DNA of 64,000 bases, from contig NC_016112.1 in the NCBI RefSeq assembly GCF_000968535.2, positions 1,178,001 to 1,242,000 on the forward strand. The letters run 5' to 3'. This document shows, in pieces, positions 51,285 through 59,238 of this stretch. The notes beneath the pieces were generated by a model. The model searched no databases, was not told where the DNA came from, and saw only the letters and a program-made list of their open reading frames with translations. The stretch is from Methylotuvimicrobium alcaliphilum 20Z. Its GTDB lineage: Bacteria; Pseudomonadota; Gammaproteobacteria; Methylococcales; Methylomonadaceae. Made by a program: the position numbers and the translations under genes. Within the stretch, counting starts at the first letter, position 1. Every line of letters starts with the position of its first letter.

Positions 51285-52898
51285 TTAACGCGGTTCATTG
51301 TGTAGATGAAAGTAAGGCGCCAGCGTTTGAAGCCTGCTGTCTTCTAATGGCTTGCCGATCGTAAAATGATAAATGCTTTGTAGGCCGGTGTCGTTTATTC
51401 CAAGAACCTCGTGTACCGCGTCATCAAAAAAGCAGCCGATGCCGGTTCCGCGCATTCCTATGGCTTCGGCTTCAAGATATAATGCTTGGCCGACCAAGCC
51501 GCTTTCCCAAAATCGACGGCGATATTGCCACGGTTCTTTTGCCAATTCATCGCCGAACTCCGCGACCATTGCTAAACTGAAGGCGCTATCGGCGGCGATA
51601 TCTTGATGGCACGATAGCGTTTTGGCGGCGCGACGGCAATCGGCGTTGAGTAAGTTGTACAGTTTTAATGTTTCAGGCGCGCCTTCGACCTTTTGCCAAG
51701 AGAACTCTGCTCGAGTGTTGTCCTTCAGCATCTGAAGACTGGCTTGATTCCGCGATAGGGCGTAGAGACCCGGTTGCAACCCTTCGACGCGATGCACGAA
51801 TAAAAATAAATGAATTTTCGCAGGCCAACGCCAAAGGTCGAAGGGGATTAGGTTTTCAGGCATCGTAGCTTGCAAGATGCGATAAAAATGATTCAGCTCG
51901 ATCGGCGTTTGACCGTCGAAATGTTGAGCGCTACGCCGCTGCCGAATGATCTCGAACGCGCTTTGGGAACCGTTAGTTAGTGGTGGCGATAAGATTATCC
52001 CCGGATGCCGGTAGTTTTCTTGTGTGGCTGGTTTGGCAGCTGCTAGCGCTGCTGCATCAATTAAAGGCCAATGAAAATGGTGGTAATGGCTCAATCGATT
52101 GGCCTTGCCAAACCAGTTGTCGATGCTAAGTTCAGCCAGGTAGCGATCAACCGATTCGTCCGAAGACATCTGAGATCCTGCGTGAATTCGGCATAATAAG
52201 TCGGGGGCTTCGTTTTCCTCGGCAACGAACTCATTGTGGCGGTCCAAGCCCAGTAGGCGTGCAATCGTTTCGTCGCCGCATTCGGCCAGCAGTTCGACCG
52301 ACCAGCCCAGAACGGCTGCTGCATAGCGCAACGCGCCGAGCGCATGGCCGATGTCATGTTGGCAATAGCGAAATGCGCGTTCGCCGTATTTCCAGGCTTC
52401 CCGCCAATGGATAGAGCTCAAACCGATCAATATCCCGCTAAATGCCGGCGTCTGACGCCAATTGCCGCGCATTTCCAAGACATGGTCGTGACTTAAATAA
52501 TGGTAAACACCGGCAGGAAGGTCGGTTGCCGCTGTATTGATTAAATAGGCTTCGGTCGGATGCAGATTGCCGCTGGACGGATTGCAGCGCAGGGCCCAGC
52601 GGTCTTTGCCGTATTGTTTCCAGGCGGAAAGTCCGAAGCTCAATGCCATCATAAGCCCCAGATTATTTCGGTTGAATGGCTGTGGTGGAATTAGCTCGGG
52701 ATTTTGAAGTTCGTTATAGGTGGGTGTGGGGACGTTTTTGGGTAAAGGCAATTGAAATCGTTCGCTGCCTTCGAAACGCCTGAACGGGTCCGGTTGGTCG
52801 GCCCAATCGAGTCCGTTTGGACCTTTGGCATAACGGTCCAAATGGTGTTTGGTGCGTTGGTGATATTCCAGTATGCTGGTGAGTTGGGGCGATGCCAT
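51285..52898 (-). CDS. SagB/ThcOx-type nitroreductase-family protein, duplicated domain
   Basis: A 537-residue protein from ATG 52898 (MASPQLTSILEYHQRTKHHLDRYAKGP). Two nitroreductase-fold halves: the first with LRCNPSSGNLHPTEAYLI and PAGVYHYL, the second with RRSAQHFDGQTPIELNHFYRIL and GLVGQALYLEAEAIGMRGTGIGCFFDDAVHEVLG. This fits SagB-family FMN dehydrogenases, which oxidise azolines in peptide natural products. No YcaO, leader peptide or other RiPP gene is adjacent, so the substrate is unknown. Confidence 0.85.
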   Translation of the reverse strand: MASPQLTSILEYHQRTKHHLDRYAKGPNGLDWADQPDPFRRFEGSERFQLPLPKNVPTPTYNELQNPELIPPQPFNRNNLGLMMALSFGLSAWKQYGKDRWALRCNPSSGNLHPTEAYLINTAATDLPAGVYHYLSHDHVLEMRGNWRQTPAFSGILIGLSSIHWREAWKYGERAFRYCQHDIGHALGALRYAAAVLGWSVELLAECGDETIARLLGLDRHNEFVAEENEAPDLLCRIHAGSQMSSDESVDRYLAELSIDNWFGKANRLSHYHHFHWPLIDAAALAAAKPATQENYRHPGIILSPPLTNGSQSAFEIIRQRRSAQHFDGQTPIELNHFYRILQATMPENLIPFDLWRWPAKIHLFLFVHRVEGLQPGLYALSRNQASLQMLKDNTRAEFSWQKVEGAPETLKLYNLLNADCRRAAKTLSCHQDIAADSAFSLAMVAEFGDELAKEPWQYRRRFWESGLVGQALYLEAEAIGMRGTGIGCFFDDAVHEVLGINDTGLQSIYHFTIGKPLEDSRLQTLAPYFHLHNEPR

Positions 52899-53004
52899 GC
52901 TTGTTTCGGGGGTGAGTGATCGACAAACCGATTGTAAAGCAGTCTTAATGGCTCTGCCATGACGAGGCAAAGAAATTTAAACATTATTTATACTTGATTA
53001 ATCC

Positions 53005-53601
53005 ATGGAAACGCTGATTGCTCTCATTCAAGCTCATATTGAACACGCTCATTTTATTATTTTCGGATCGCTGCTGTTGGCGGGCCTCAATATTCCGGTA
53101 TCCGAGGATGCAATGCTGTTTATTTCGGGGGTGTTGGCAAGACAATACCCGGATCAATTGCCTTATTTATTTGCCGCGGTTTATCTAGGTGCTTACGGTT
53201 CGGATTTGATCTGCTATAGTTTGGGGCGATTCGTCGGGCCTAAAATATTACATATTCGTTTTTTTGCTAAAATGGTGCCGCCGAAAAGAGTCGAAATGAT
53301 TCACGCATATTACGAAAGTCACGGTATTGCAACGCTGATACTAGGTCGCTTTATTCCTTTCGGGGTTAGAAACGGGCTGTTTTTGTGCGCGGGGCTAGGC
53401 AAGATGAGTTTTATCAAATTTGCATTAGCGGACTTATTGGCTTGTACGATTTCGACGATTGTTTTTTTCTCGCTGTATTATCATTACGGTAAAGCCGTCG
53501 TGGTGTATGTCATGCAAGCGAATATCGTGGTATTTATCATCGCGGCAATCATGGGAGGGTATTTGTTTTTTCATGTCAAAAAAAGGCGTAGTAAGCGGTG
53601 A
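53005..53601 (+). CDS. DedA-family membrane protein
   Basis: A 198-residue polytopic protein with the DedA/SNARE-associated pattern: LNIPVSEDAMLFISGVLAR, GAYGSDLICYSLGRFVG, and ILGRFIPFGVRNGLFLCAGLGKMSFIKFALADLLA. DedA proteins act in lipid flipping and envelope homeostasis. Divergent from the SagB-type gene. Confidence 0.88.
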   Translation: METLIALIQAHIEHAHFIIFGSLLLAGLNIPVSEDAMLFISGVLARQYPDQLPYLFAAVYLGAYGSDLICYSLGRFVGPKILHIRFFAKMVPPKRVEMIHAYYESHGIATLILGRFIPFGVRNGLFLCAGLGKMSFIKFALADLLACTISTIVFFSLYYHYGKAVVVYVMQANIVVFIIAAIMGGYLFFHVKKRRSKR

Positions 53602-53641
53602 AATATTTTGGATTGGGTTAAAACTCATAGCTTCAGGAAGT

Positions 53642-53885
53642 TATACCCATCGCAGATCAAAATTCGGCACCGGGGTGCCCGTCAAAGGATGCCGTGAACC
53701 TAGCACCTAAATTATCTAAGACTATTAACCATGGCCAATGGGCTAGGGAACTTAGGTGCTGGGTGAATACATCCATGTAGGCTCTATGCCAGCTCCATGC
53801 TGGCCCCTCACCTAGCGTTAGGTGAGGGGCCGAATACCCCGGTGCCTACTTAGGCACTGCCGAAATTTGAAGTGCTAAAGGTATA
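53642..53885 (+). repeat. MITE family B, full-length copy (244 bp) with palindrome copy f
   Basis: Begins TATACCCATCGCAGATCAAA and ends GAAATTTGAAGTGCTAAAGG plus TATA. The palindrome at 53699-53763 is flanked by TGAA on both sides. Confidence 0.9.
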
Positions 53886-54007
53886 TTTATCGCTAATTGA
53901 GATTTTTCGTTATTTTGGTGTGTTTCGCGGGAAAAATGCTTTTTTTGGGATAATGCAAACCCGTCGGCCTATTCATATAATAAAAATGTTTAACATATGA
54001 CCAAAGC

Positions 54008-55453
54008 ATGAAAAAACAGGATGCTGAAATTAAAGGCGAGCCTCGATCGCTTGAGGATTGGACAGCAGTATTGCGCGATCGGGAAATGCCGGTATTTTCA
54101 GATACCGTGCAGAGTATCAACTACATCATAGAAGACGAAAAGAAAGGCGCGATGGAACTTGCCCCTGTGATACTTCAAGATCCAAATTTAACGGCAAAAC
54201 TATTAAAGCTAAGCAACAGTATCTATTACAACCCTTCGCGAAAACAGATGGTGACCGTATCTCGAGCTATTGTGATTCTCGGTATCGAGGTCATTCGAGA
54301 GCTGACACTGGCTTGCTCGCTTTTTGAAGCGATTTTGTCGCCGAACAACAGGCGCCGCGCCAATGAAGAAATCGCCAAGGCTATTCATGCGGCGGTTCAA
54401 GCCAAGGCTTTGGCGATCGCGGCGAAAGATCCTTCGCCCGAAGAGGTTTTTATCGCGGCGTTGCTCAAAAATATAGGAAGCATAGCCTTTTGGTGTTTTT
54501 GCGGAGCACAGGGCGATAGAATTCAGGCTTTGCTGAAAAACGGCCTAAGCAACGAAGCAGCCGAGAAGCAAGTGCTGGGTTTCAAGCTGGCTGATTTGGA
54601 TATTTCATTGTGCAAGACTTGGAATTTAAAAGGCTTAATCGAAGCGGCTATTAAAAAAAGCACCAGGGACGTCGATCCGCGGGTTAAATTCGTTCGCATC
54701 GGCTGCGAAGTCGTCGAAGCGTTACGAGAAGGAGTCGGTACGCAAAATTATTACGCCTGTGTCGAAAAAATCGAGGCAATGACCGGACTGTCGAAAGAAG
54801 CGATTGAGGCGAGTCTCCGTAAAAATACCGACATTGCGGCAAATATCGCTTGTCATTTCGGCGCAACGGAGGCTTCGAATTTTATTCAGCATAATGTTCG
54901 ACAAAATTCCGAAGCGAATGCGTCGGCGCAAAATGTGGATCGAAAAGTCTTGCAATTTCAAATTTTGCAAGATATTACCACAATATTGAGCGGAAGAATC
55001 GATATCAACCTGTTGCTTGAAACCGTATTGGAGGGTATTCAACGCGGAATCGGCATGGATCGAACCATTTTCGCTCTTTTGACAAAAGATAAAAATGCAT
55101 TGTTGGAGAAAGTGGCTTTGGGTTGGCGTAAGGATAGTTATTTACAAAAGATTCGCTTTGAGCTTAGTCAATCTCCGCCTAATTTGTTTTTTCAAGCGAT
55201 TACAAGTCACGAGGGTTATTGGGTAAACCCGAAAGAAAACGAATCTTTGTATAGCGCAAGCGATGTTAAGACGATCGGTAAACAGCCTTGTTTATTGATG
55301 GCTGTTTGTTCAGGAGATAAACCTATCGGCCTAATTTATTGCGATCGCGCCTACAGCAATTTCGAATTGACCGAGGATGATCTCAAGGCGTTTAAGCATT
55401 TTGTTCAACAGGCCAATATCGGTCTATCTCTCTACCGTATGCAAGCGAGGTAA
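54008..55453 (+). CDS. HDOD-GAF domain protein
   Basis: A 481-residue cytosolic protein. Residues about 20-230 form an HDOD domain (MPVFSDTVQSINYIIEDEKKGAMELAPVILQDPNLTAKLLKLSNSIYYNPSRK, SRAIVILGIEVIRELTLACSLFE), a non-catalytic HD variant used in signalling. Residues about 320-480 form a GAF domain (LETVLEGIQRGIGMDRTIFALLT, PIGLIYCDR). Likely a regulator of motility or second-messenger responses. Confidence 0.88.
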   Translation: MKKQDAEIKGEPRSLEDWTAVLRDREMPVFSDTVQSINYIIEDEKKGAMELAPVILQDPNLTAKLLKLSNSIYYNPSRKQMVTVSRAIVILGIEVIRELTLACSLFEAILSPNNRRRANEEIAKAIHAAVQAKALAIAAKDPSPEEVFIAALLKNIGSIAFWCFCGAQGDRIQALLKNGLSNEAAEKQVLGFKLADLDISLCKTWNLKGLIEAAIKKSTRDVDPRVKFVRIGCEVVEALREGVGTQNYYACVEKIEAMTGLSKEAIEASLRKNTDIAANIACHFGATEASNFIQHNVRQNSEANASAQNVDRKVLQFQILQDITTILSGRIDINLLLETVLEGIQRGIGMDRTIFALLTKDKNALLEKVALGWRKDSYLQKIRFELSQSPPNLFFQAITSHEGYWVNPKENESLYSASDVKTIGKQPCLLMAVCSGDKPIGLIYCDRAYSNFELTEDDLKAFKHFVQQANIGLSLYRMQAR

Positions 55454-55489
55454 GGGTTTCGTGATAAATAACGTCCTGTAATTATGAGT

Positions 55490-55640
55490 TTTGTAGCAGG
55501 TTCGGTAACTCGCTTGACAGTCCGGCACCTAAATTATCCAAGACAATTAATCATGGCCAATGAACTATGGTATTTAAGTGATGGGTCAAGGCGTCCTTTG
55601 GCGGGCCCCCCGGTGCCGAATTCTGATCTTCGATGGGTAT
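55490..55640 (-). repeat. MITE family B, degenerate copy with palindrome copy g
   Basis: The palindrome (55524-55585, several mismatches) and the end GATCTTCGATGGGTAT are recognisable. From 55641 to 56200 I see no gene, only a hairpin (next entry) and a weak repeat fragment near 56060. Confidence 0.65.
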
Positions 55641-55809
55641 GACTCTCTGATCGATATGCTCGCCAAAAAAATCACGACACCTCCTTAGAATATGGCTCTT
55701 TCTGTTCGGGTATGGGCTCTGCAGAACCGGGAAGGTATCGTCGATCTCCAGTGATCGGGTTCCGGCACGATGGCTTGTTTGCTCATTCACAAGGCGCAAG
55801 GCAAAAAAA

Positions 55810-55836
55810 GAGTTGGAAAATAGAATTTTCCAACTC
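55810..55836. repeat. Perfect inverted repeat, possible terminator hairpin
   Basis: GAGTTGGAAAA and TTTTCCAACTC (11 bp) around TAGAA. No long T-run follows. Possible hairpin of an untranslated region. Confidence 0.5.
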
Positions 55837-56200
55837 TCAAAGCACGGAAGCATTAGGGGGAAAATTGCTTCCTATCGGCAAGAACTTAATCTGATGGGAT
55901 GTTCTCCGCAATCAGTTTTTACTTATCGTACGTCAAATTTTGGTATTGGCGTATAAAAACGCCGCAGTGTTCTGGAAATATTGCTCATGCAAAATCCGCA
56001 TTTCGGCTCTCCGTTGCAATCCCTTTTAGGCGAGGGTTCAAGCTCAAGCATGGTCGTTTGACGGGCGCCCCAGTGCCGAAATTCGGCTTACAAAAGGGGG
56101 CGCATACATTTAAGTGTCATCGACGGGACCAAGCTTTTATTCCCTGGCTTTAGGCAGCGAGCATGGTGTTTTAACTAAAGCCTTTTTGAATCGGGAGAAT

Positions 56201-56611
56201 TTATAATACGATTACGGCGACAAATGCCGCGCCGAGCGAGCAACCGGAAATCATTTTGATTTTTTTACTAAACGGTAATTCCTTCCAATTTAATGTTGCC
56301 TGTTCGCGGGTTTTAAACAACCAATCCGGGAATTCGGTTTTGATGTTGAAATATAATCGTTTTGAATAATGATAGAACCAATAAGCGGCGCCAATAAACA
56401 GACCCCACATGATGTAAAAAACGATAACCTGAGTCGTGTGCCGGCTGGTATGAAAAAGATGCTCGACAATTTCATCCAATACTAATTCAAGCACTTCAAA
56501 CAAGCCTATAACAAGCGATTCCAGTAACCAAAAAGCGGTTCCGGGCATGATCAGGATGGCCGCCAATGCGGACATAATAATTGCGATTTTTATATTGGTC
56601 GATAATGTCAT
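56201..56611 (-). CDS. Membrane protein, unknown
   Basis: A 136-residue protein with three hydrophobic segments (about 8-30, 62-82, 118-136) and a His-containing loop (HLFHTSRHTTQVIVFY). No family recognised. Confidence 0.6.
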   Translation of the reverse strand: MTLSTNIKIAIIMSALAAILIMPGTAFWLLESLVIGLFEVLELVLDEIVEHLFHTSRHTTQVIVFYIMWGLFIGAAYWFYHYSKRLYFNIKTEFPDWLFKTREQATLNWKELPFSKKIKMISGCSLGAAFVAVIVL

Positions 56612-56826
56612 GTCTGCTTTACCGTAAAAAATTAGTTAATCAAAATACATATCGATTTTTCGGACTGCTTTAAATTTTAAAATTCGAAAATGACTTGAAA
56701 TTTGTTTTTTTGGTTCGATAGTATTGTATCGATACTTCCTTTCATCAACCTTTCACGGAAATTGGTGGCCTTCAGGATTGATCCTCGCAAGATACAGTTC
56801 ATACCTTTTATTCTAAATAAGGCAGT

Positions 56827-56909
56827 TACACCTTTCGCACTTCAAATTTCGGCAGTGCCCGAAGAGGCGCCGGGGTGTCCGATCCCGAATTTTGATCTAC
56901 GAGGGTATA
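56827..56909 (-). repeat. MITE family B, minimal copy (83 bp)
   Basis: Almost only the two ends are left: TACACCTTTCGCACTTCAAA ... GAATTTTGATCTACGAGGG plus TATA. No palindrome and no internal segment. Confidence 0.8.
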
Positions 56910-57129
56910 AACCATGAGGCACATGAAGGATTTCAAGAAATTACCTAAATATTCCAGCTAACCTTTCGGGTGAGCGAAAGTTATACGCAAACGAGTGACA
57001 AGTTGTTGAATTAACTTTTTATTCTTCATGATCTTCATGCTGAAATGCTCTTTCTAGGTTTTGTTTTGGGTGAGTAAGTCGGTTACTTGGTAAGATAGAG
57101 GGATATTCATTAGTGGGCGGAGTAATAAA

Positions 57130-57399
57130 ATGAAAGAAGACTTATCCAATACAGATATTTCAGTATTGAAAGCTATCGATACTTGGCATGAGCATATTCG
57201 GCCGCTATTTGAAAATGAAAATGACTGTCCCGACTGTCCGAAACGTTTTATTTATGGCTGTTTTTGTAGCTTCGAACGATTGGTTATCGAGCAATCTTTA
57301 GAGGGTTTGATCGAAAAAGGTATTTTATCCCAGGTTCAATGCACTAAGGATTCCACGGAATATTGTTACCGGGTAATGGTGAGTGTTAAGAATCAATAA
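57130..57399 (+). CDS. Hypothetical protein with CxxC motifs
   Basis: An 89-residue acidic protein (DISVLKAIDTWHEHIRPLFENENDCPDCPKRFIYGCFCSFERLVIEQSLEGLIEKGILSQVQC). The CPDC and CFC Cys cluster suggests metal binding next to a winged-helix-like part. No family recognised. Confidence 0.55.
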   Translation: MKEDLSNTDISVLKAIDTWHEHIRPLFENENDCPDCPKRFIYGCFCSFERLVIEQSLEGLIEKGILSQVQCTKDSTEYCYRVMVSVKNQ

Positions 57400-57669
57400 T
57401 GCTAAGTATTTAGAGTTTTAATGGCTGTTAGCGGTGAAAAGACGTCTGACCTTGCCTGTTACCTTTCGCACTTCAAATTTCGGCAGTGCCAGAGGAGGCG
57501 CCTGGGTGTCCGGTCGATTTTCGCTCCTCGGCAATTGCTCCTGCATTGCCCTAATACACGCCATCCGTGGCGTAATGCAAAATCGACATTCACGCCATCC
57601 ATGGCGCTCACAAAGGCTTTGCCAGTATGGAGTTGGCATAGAGCCTTGTATGATTAATTTAAATGAATT

Positions 57670-57870
57670 TTAGCCAGGAAATACTTTAAGCTTTACCGAG
57701 TTCATTGGGAGGCCGCTTGAGCCTGAGGACTGGATTAAACCAGAGCCTGTCATGTAGATTGGCCCCCGCCCTATTCACCTATACCGCGGAGTATCTGAGG
57801 CTTAGAGCCTGCATTCACAAGGATGGTAGGTGCATACGCAGGGTCGGGAACCAATGACTAGTTTACTTTC
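57670..57870 (+). ncRNA. Predicted IS110 bridge RNA region
   Basis: Between the left end and the transposase. AGAGCCT at 57742-57748 equals the left target flank with core CT, and CATGT at 57751-57755 is complementary to the right target flank ACATG. Downstream, GAGTATCT at 57789-57796 equals the IS right end plus core, and CATAC at 57833-57837 is complementary to GTATG of the left end. Order (target loop, then donor loop) matches described bridge RNAs. The RNA ends are estimates. Confidence 0.72.
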
Positions 57871-57894
57871 CTTATCACAGAATAACAATTAAAC

Positions 57895-58929
57895 ATGGCA
57901 GATCAACAAATTAACAGCGCTTCACTTGACACACAAACCCGTATCTTCGCTGGCGTCGATGTAGGATCTAAAGAACTGGTTTTGGTGGTGCGCAAAAATG
58001 GCAAACCTTTCAATCCGCAGAAGTTCTCCAATACCCCAGCTGATCATGCCCGGATGGCCAAGAAACTGAACAAATTGTCCGGCATTATCGTGTGTATGGA
58101 AGCCACCGGCAGTTATCATTTCGATTTAGTCGTTGTGCTCCATGATGCCGGCGTCAAGGTAATGGTCATCAATCCCAAGGTCTCTCATAACTTTGCTAAA
58201 GTGTTGATGAACAATAGTAAAACAGATGATGTGGACGCGAATACTCTGGCGGTGTATGCCGAACGGATGGATTTTGCGCCTTGGTCCCGTCCTTCGAATG
58301 AAAAGATCGCTTTACGTTGTTTCTCACGCCGTATTAATGCACTAACCGATCAAAAAACAGCAGCAAAGAATCAATTGCATGCCTTAAGCGCAACAGTTGA
58401 AACACCCAAAGCCGTGCTAAAAGATGCACAAGCAGCCATCGATCAATTAGATAAGCGTATCGATCAGTTAACGGCTGGCGCCTTGGCATTGATCGAAAAA
58501 CATCCGGAACTCAGTCGAGCATTAGTTTTGTTCACGAGCATTAAGGGTATTGCCAATACCAGTGCGATTGCCCTCATGGGAGAACTACTGATTTTGCCTG
58601 CGGATATGTCGCACCGTGAGTGGGTCAAGTTTGCGGGGCTCGATCCAAGAGCTTTTGATTCCGGCACGAGTGTCCACAAAAAAACGCGTATATCCAAGGC
58701 CGGTAACAGCCAGATTCGCGCCGCCCTGTATATGCCTGTCTGGAGCGCTGTGCAGCATGATCGCCATATTAAGGCGTATTACCAACATCTCCTGGATATG
58801 GGTAAATTACCGTTGCAAGCCTGTTGTGCGGTCATGCGTAAATTGTTACATGCGATTCACGGCATGCTCAAGCATGATAAACCATTCGATAACACGCGTT
58901 TTTATGCAATTCCGTCAATCGCTGAATAG
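57895..58929 (+). CDS. IS110-family transposase (recombinase)
   Basis: A 344-residue DEDD/RuvC-like plus Tnp20 protein: FAGVDVGSKELVLVV (first Asp), IIVCMEATGSYHFDLV (Glu), SKTDDVDANTLAVYAERM (Asp pair), and the C-terminal domain LVLFTSIKGIANTSAIALMGEL, WVKFAGLDPRAFDSGT with the Ser nucleophile region (RISKAGNSQIRAALYMP). Complete, so the element may be functional. Confidence 0.95.
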   Translation: MADQQINSASLDTQTRIFAGVDVGSKELVLVVRKNGKPFNPQKFSNTPADHARMAKKLNKLSGIIVCMEATGSYHFDLVVVLHDAGVKVMVINPKVSHNFAKVLMNNSKTDDVDANTLAVYAERMDFAPWSRPSNEKIALRCFSRRINALTDQKTAAKNQLHALSATVETPKAVLKDAQAAIDQLDKRIDQLTAGALALIEKHPELSRALVLFTSIKGIANTSAIALMGELLILPADMSHREWVKFAGLDPRAFDSGTSVHKKTRISKAGNSQIRAALYMPVWSAVQHDRHIKAYYQHLLDMGKLPLQACCAVMRKLLHAIHGMLKHDKPFDNTRFYAIPSIAE

Positions 58930-59238
58930 CAGAAAAATGCCTATTTTTAACTTGATTTTAAACAGAGTATCTACATGGACGTATTCACCCAGCACCTAAA
59001 TTCCCTAGCCCATTGGCCATGGTTAATAGTCGTACATAATTTAGGTGCTGGGTTCACGGTGTCCTTTGACGAACACCCCGGTGCCGAATTTTGGTCTACG
59101 ATGGGTATAGACGGTTTTTCAATCAAAAGGGAGTAGAACTAACGTGGCCTGCATAAAGCATCGGACTTCAAGGCAGCGTTATAGCTGTTGCGGTCTTTAA
59201 TCCTACATTCCAATCCCTCATGCTACTACGGAGCAATC

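Larger units (their letters stand above)
57647..58970 (+). mobile_element. IS110-family insertion sequence
   Basis: About 1.32 kb between the CT at 57645-57646 and the CT at 58971-58972. The uninterrupted repeat at 48945 has a single CT here, so CT is the exchanged core dinucleotide. No terminal inverted repeats, as expected. The long noncoding part is upstream of the transposase, which defines the IS110 rather than the IS1111 subgroup. Confidence 0.93.
57459..59109 (-). repeat. MITE family B, long form split by an IS110 element
   Basis: The left part (57459-57646) and right part (58973-59109) together match the intact copy at 48714-49087. The palindrome at 58988-59052 is flanked by TTCA on both sides. 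The split lies in GAGCCT/ACATGG. Confidence 0.9.

Noticed and set aside
59188-59238. Upstream start for the Pat-like protein
   Set aside because: The 17 extra residues do not fit the family N-terminus, whereas ATG 59239 has a GGAG site and leads directly into the CoA-binding domain.
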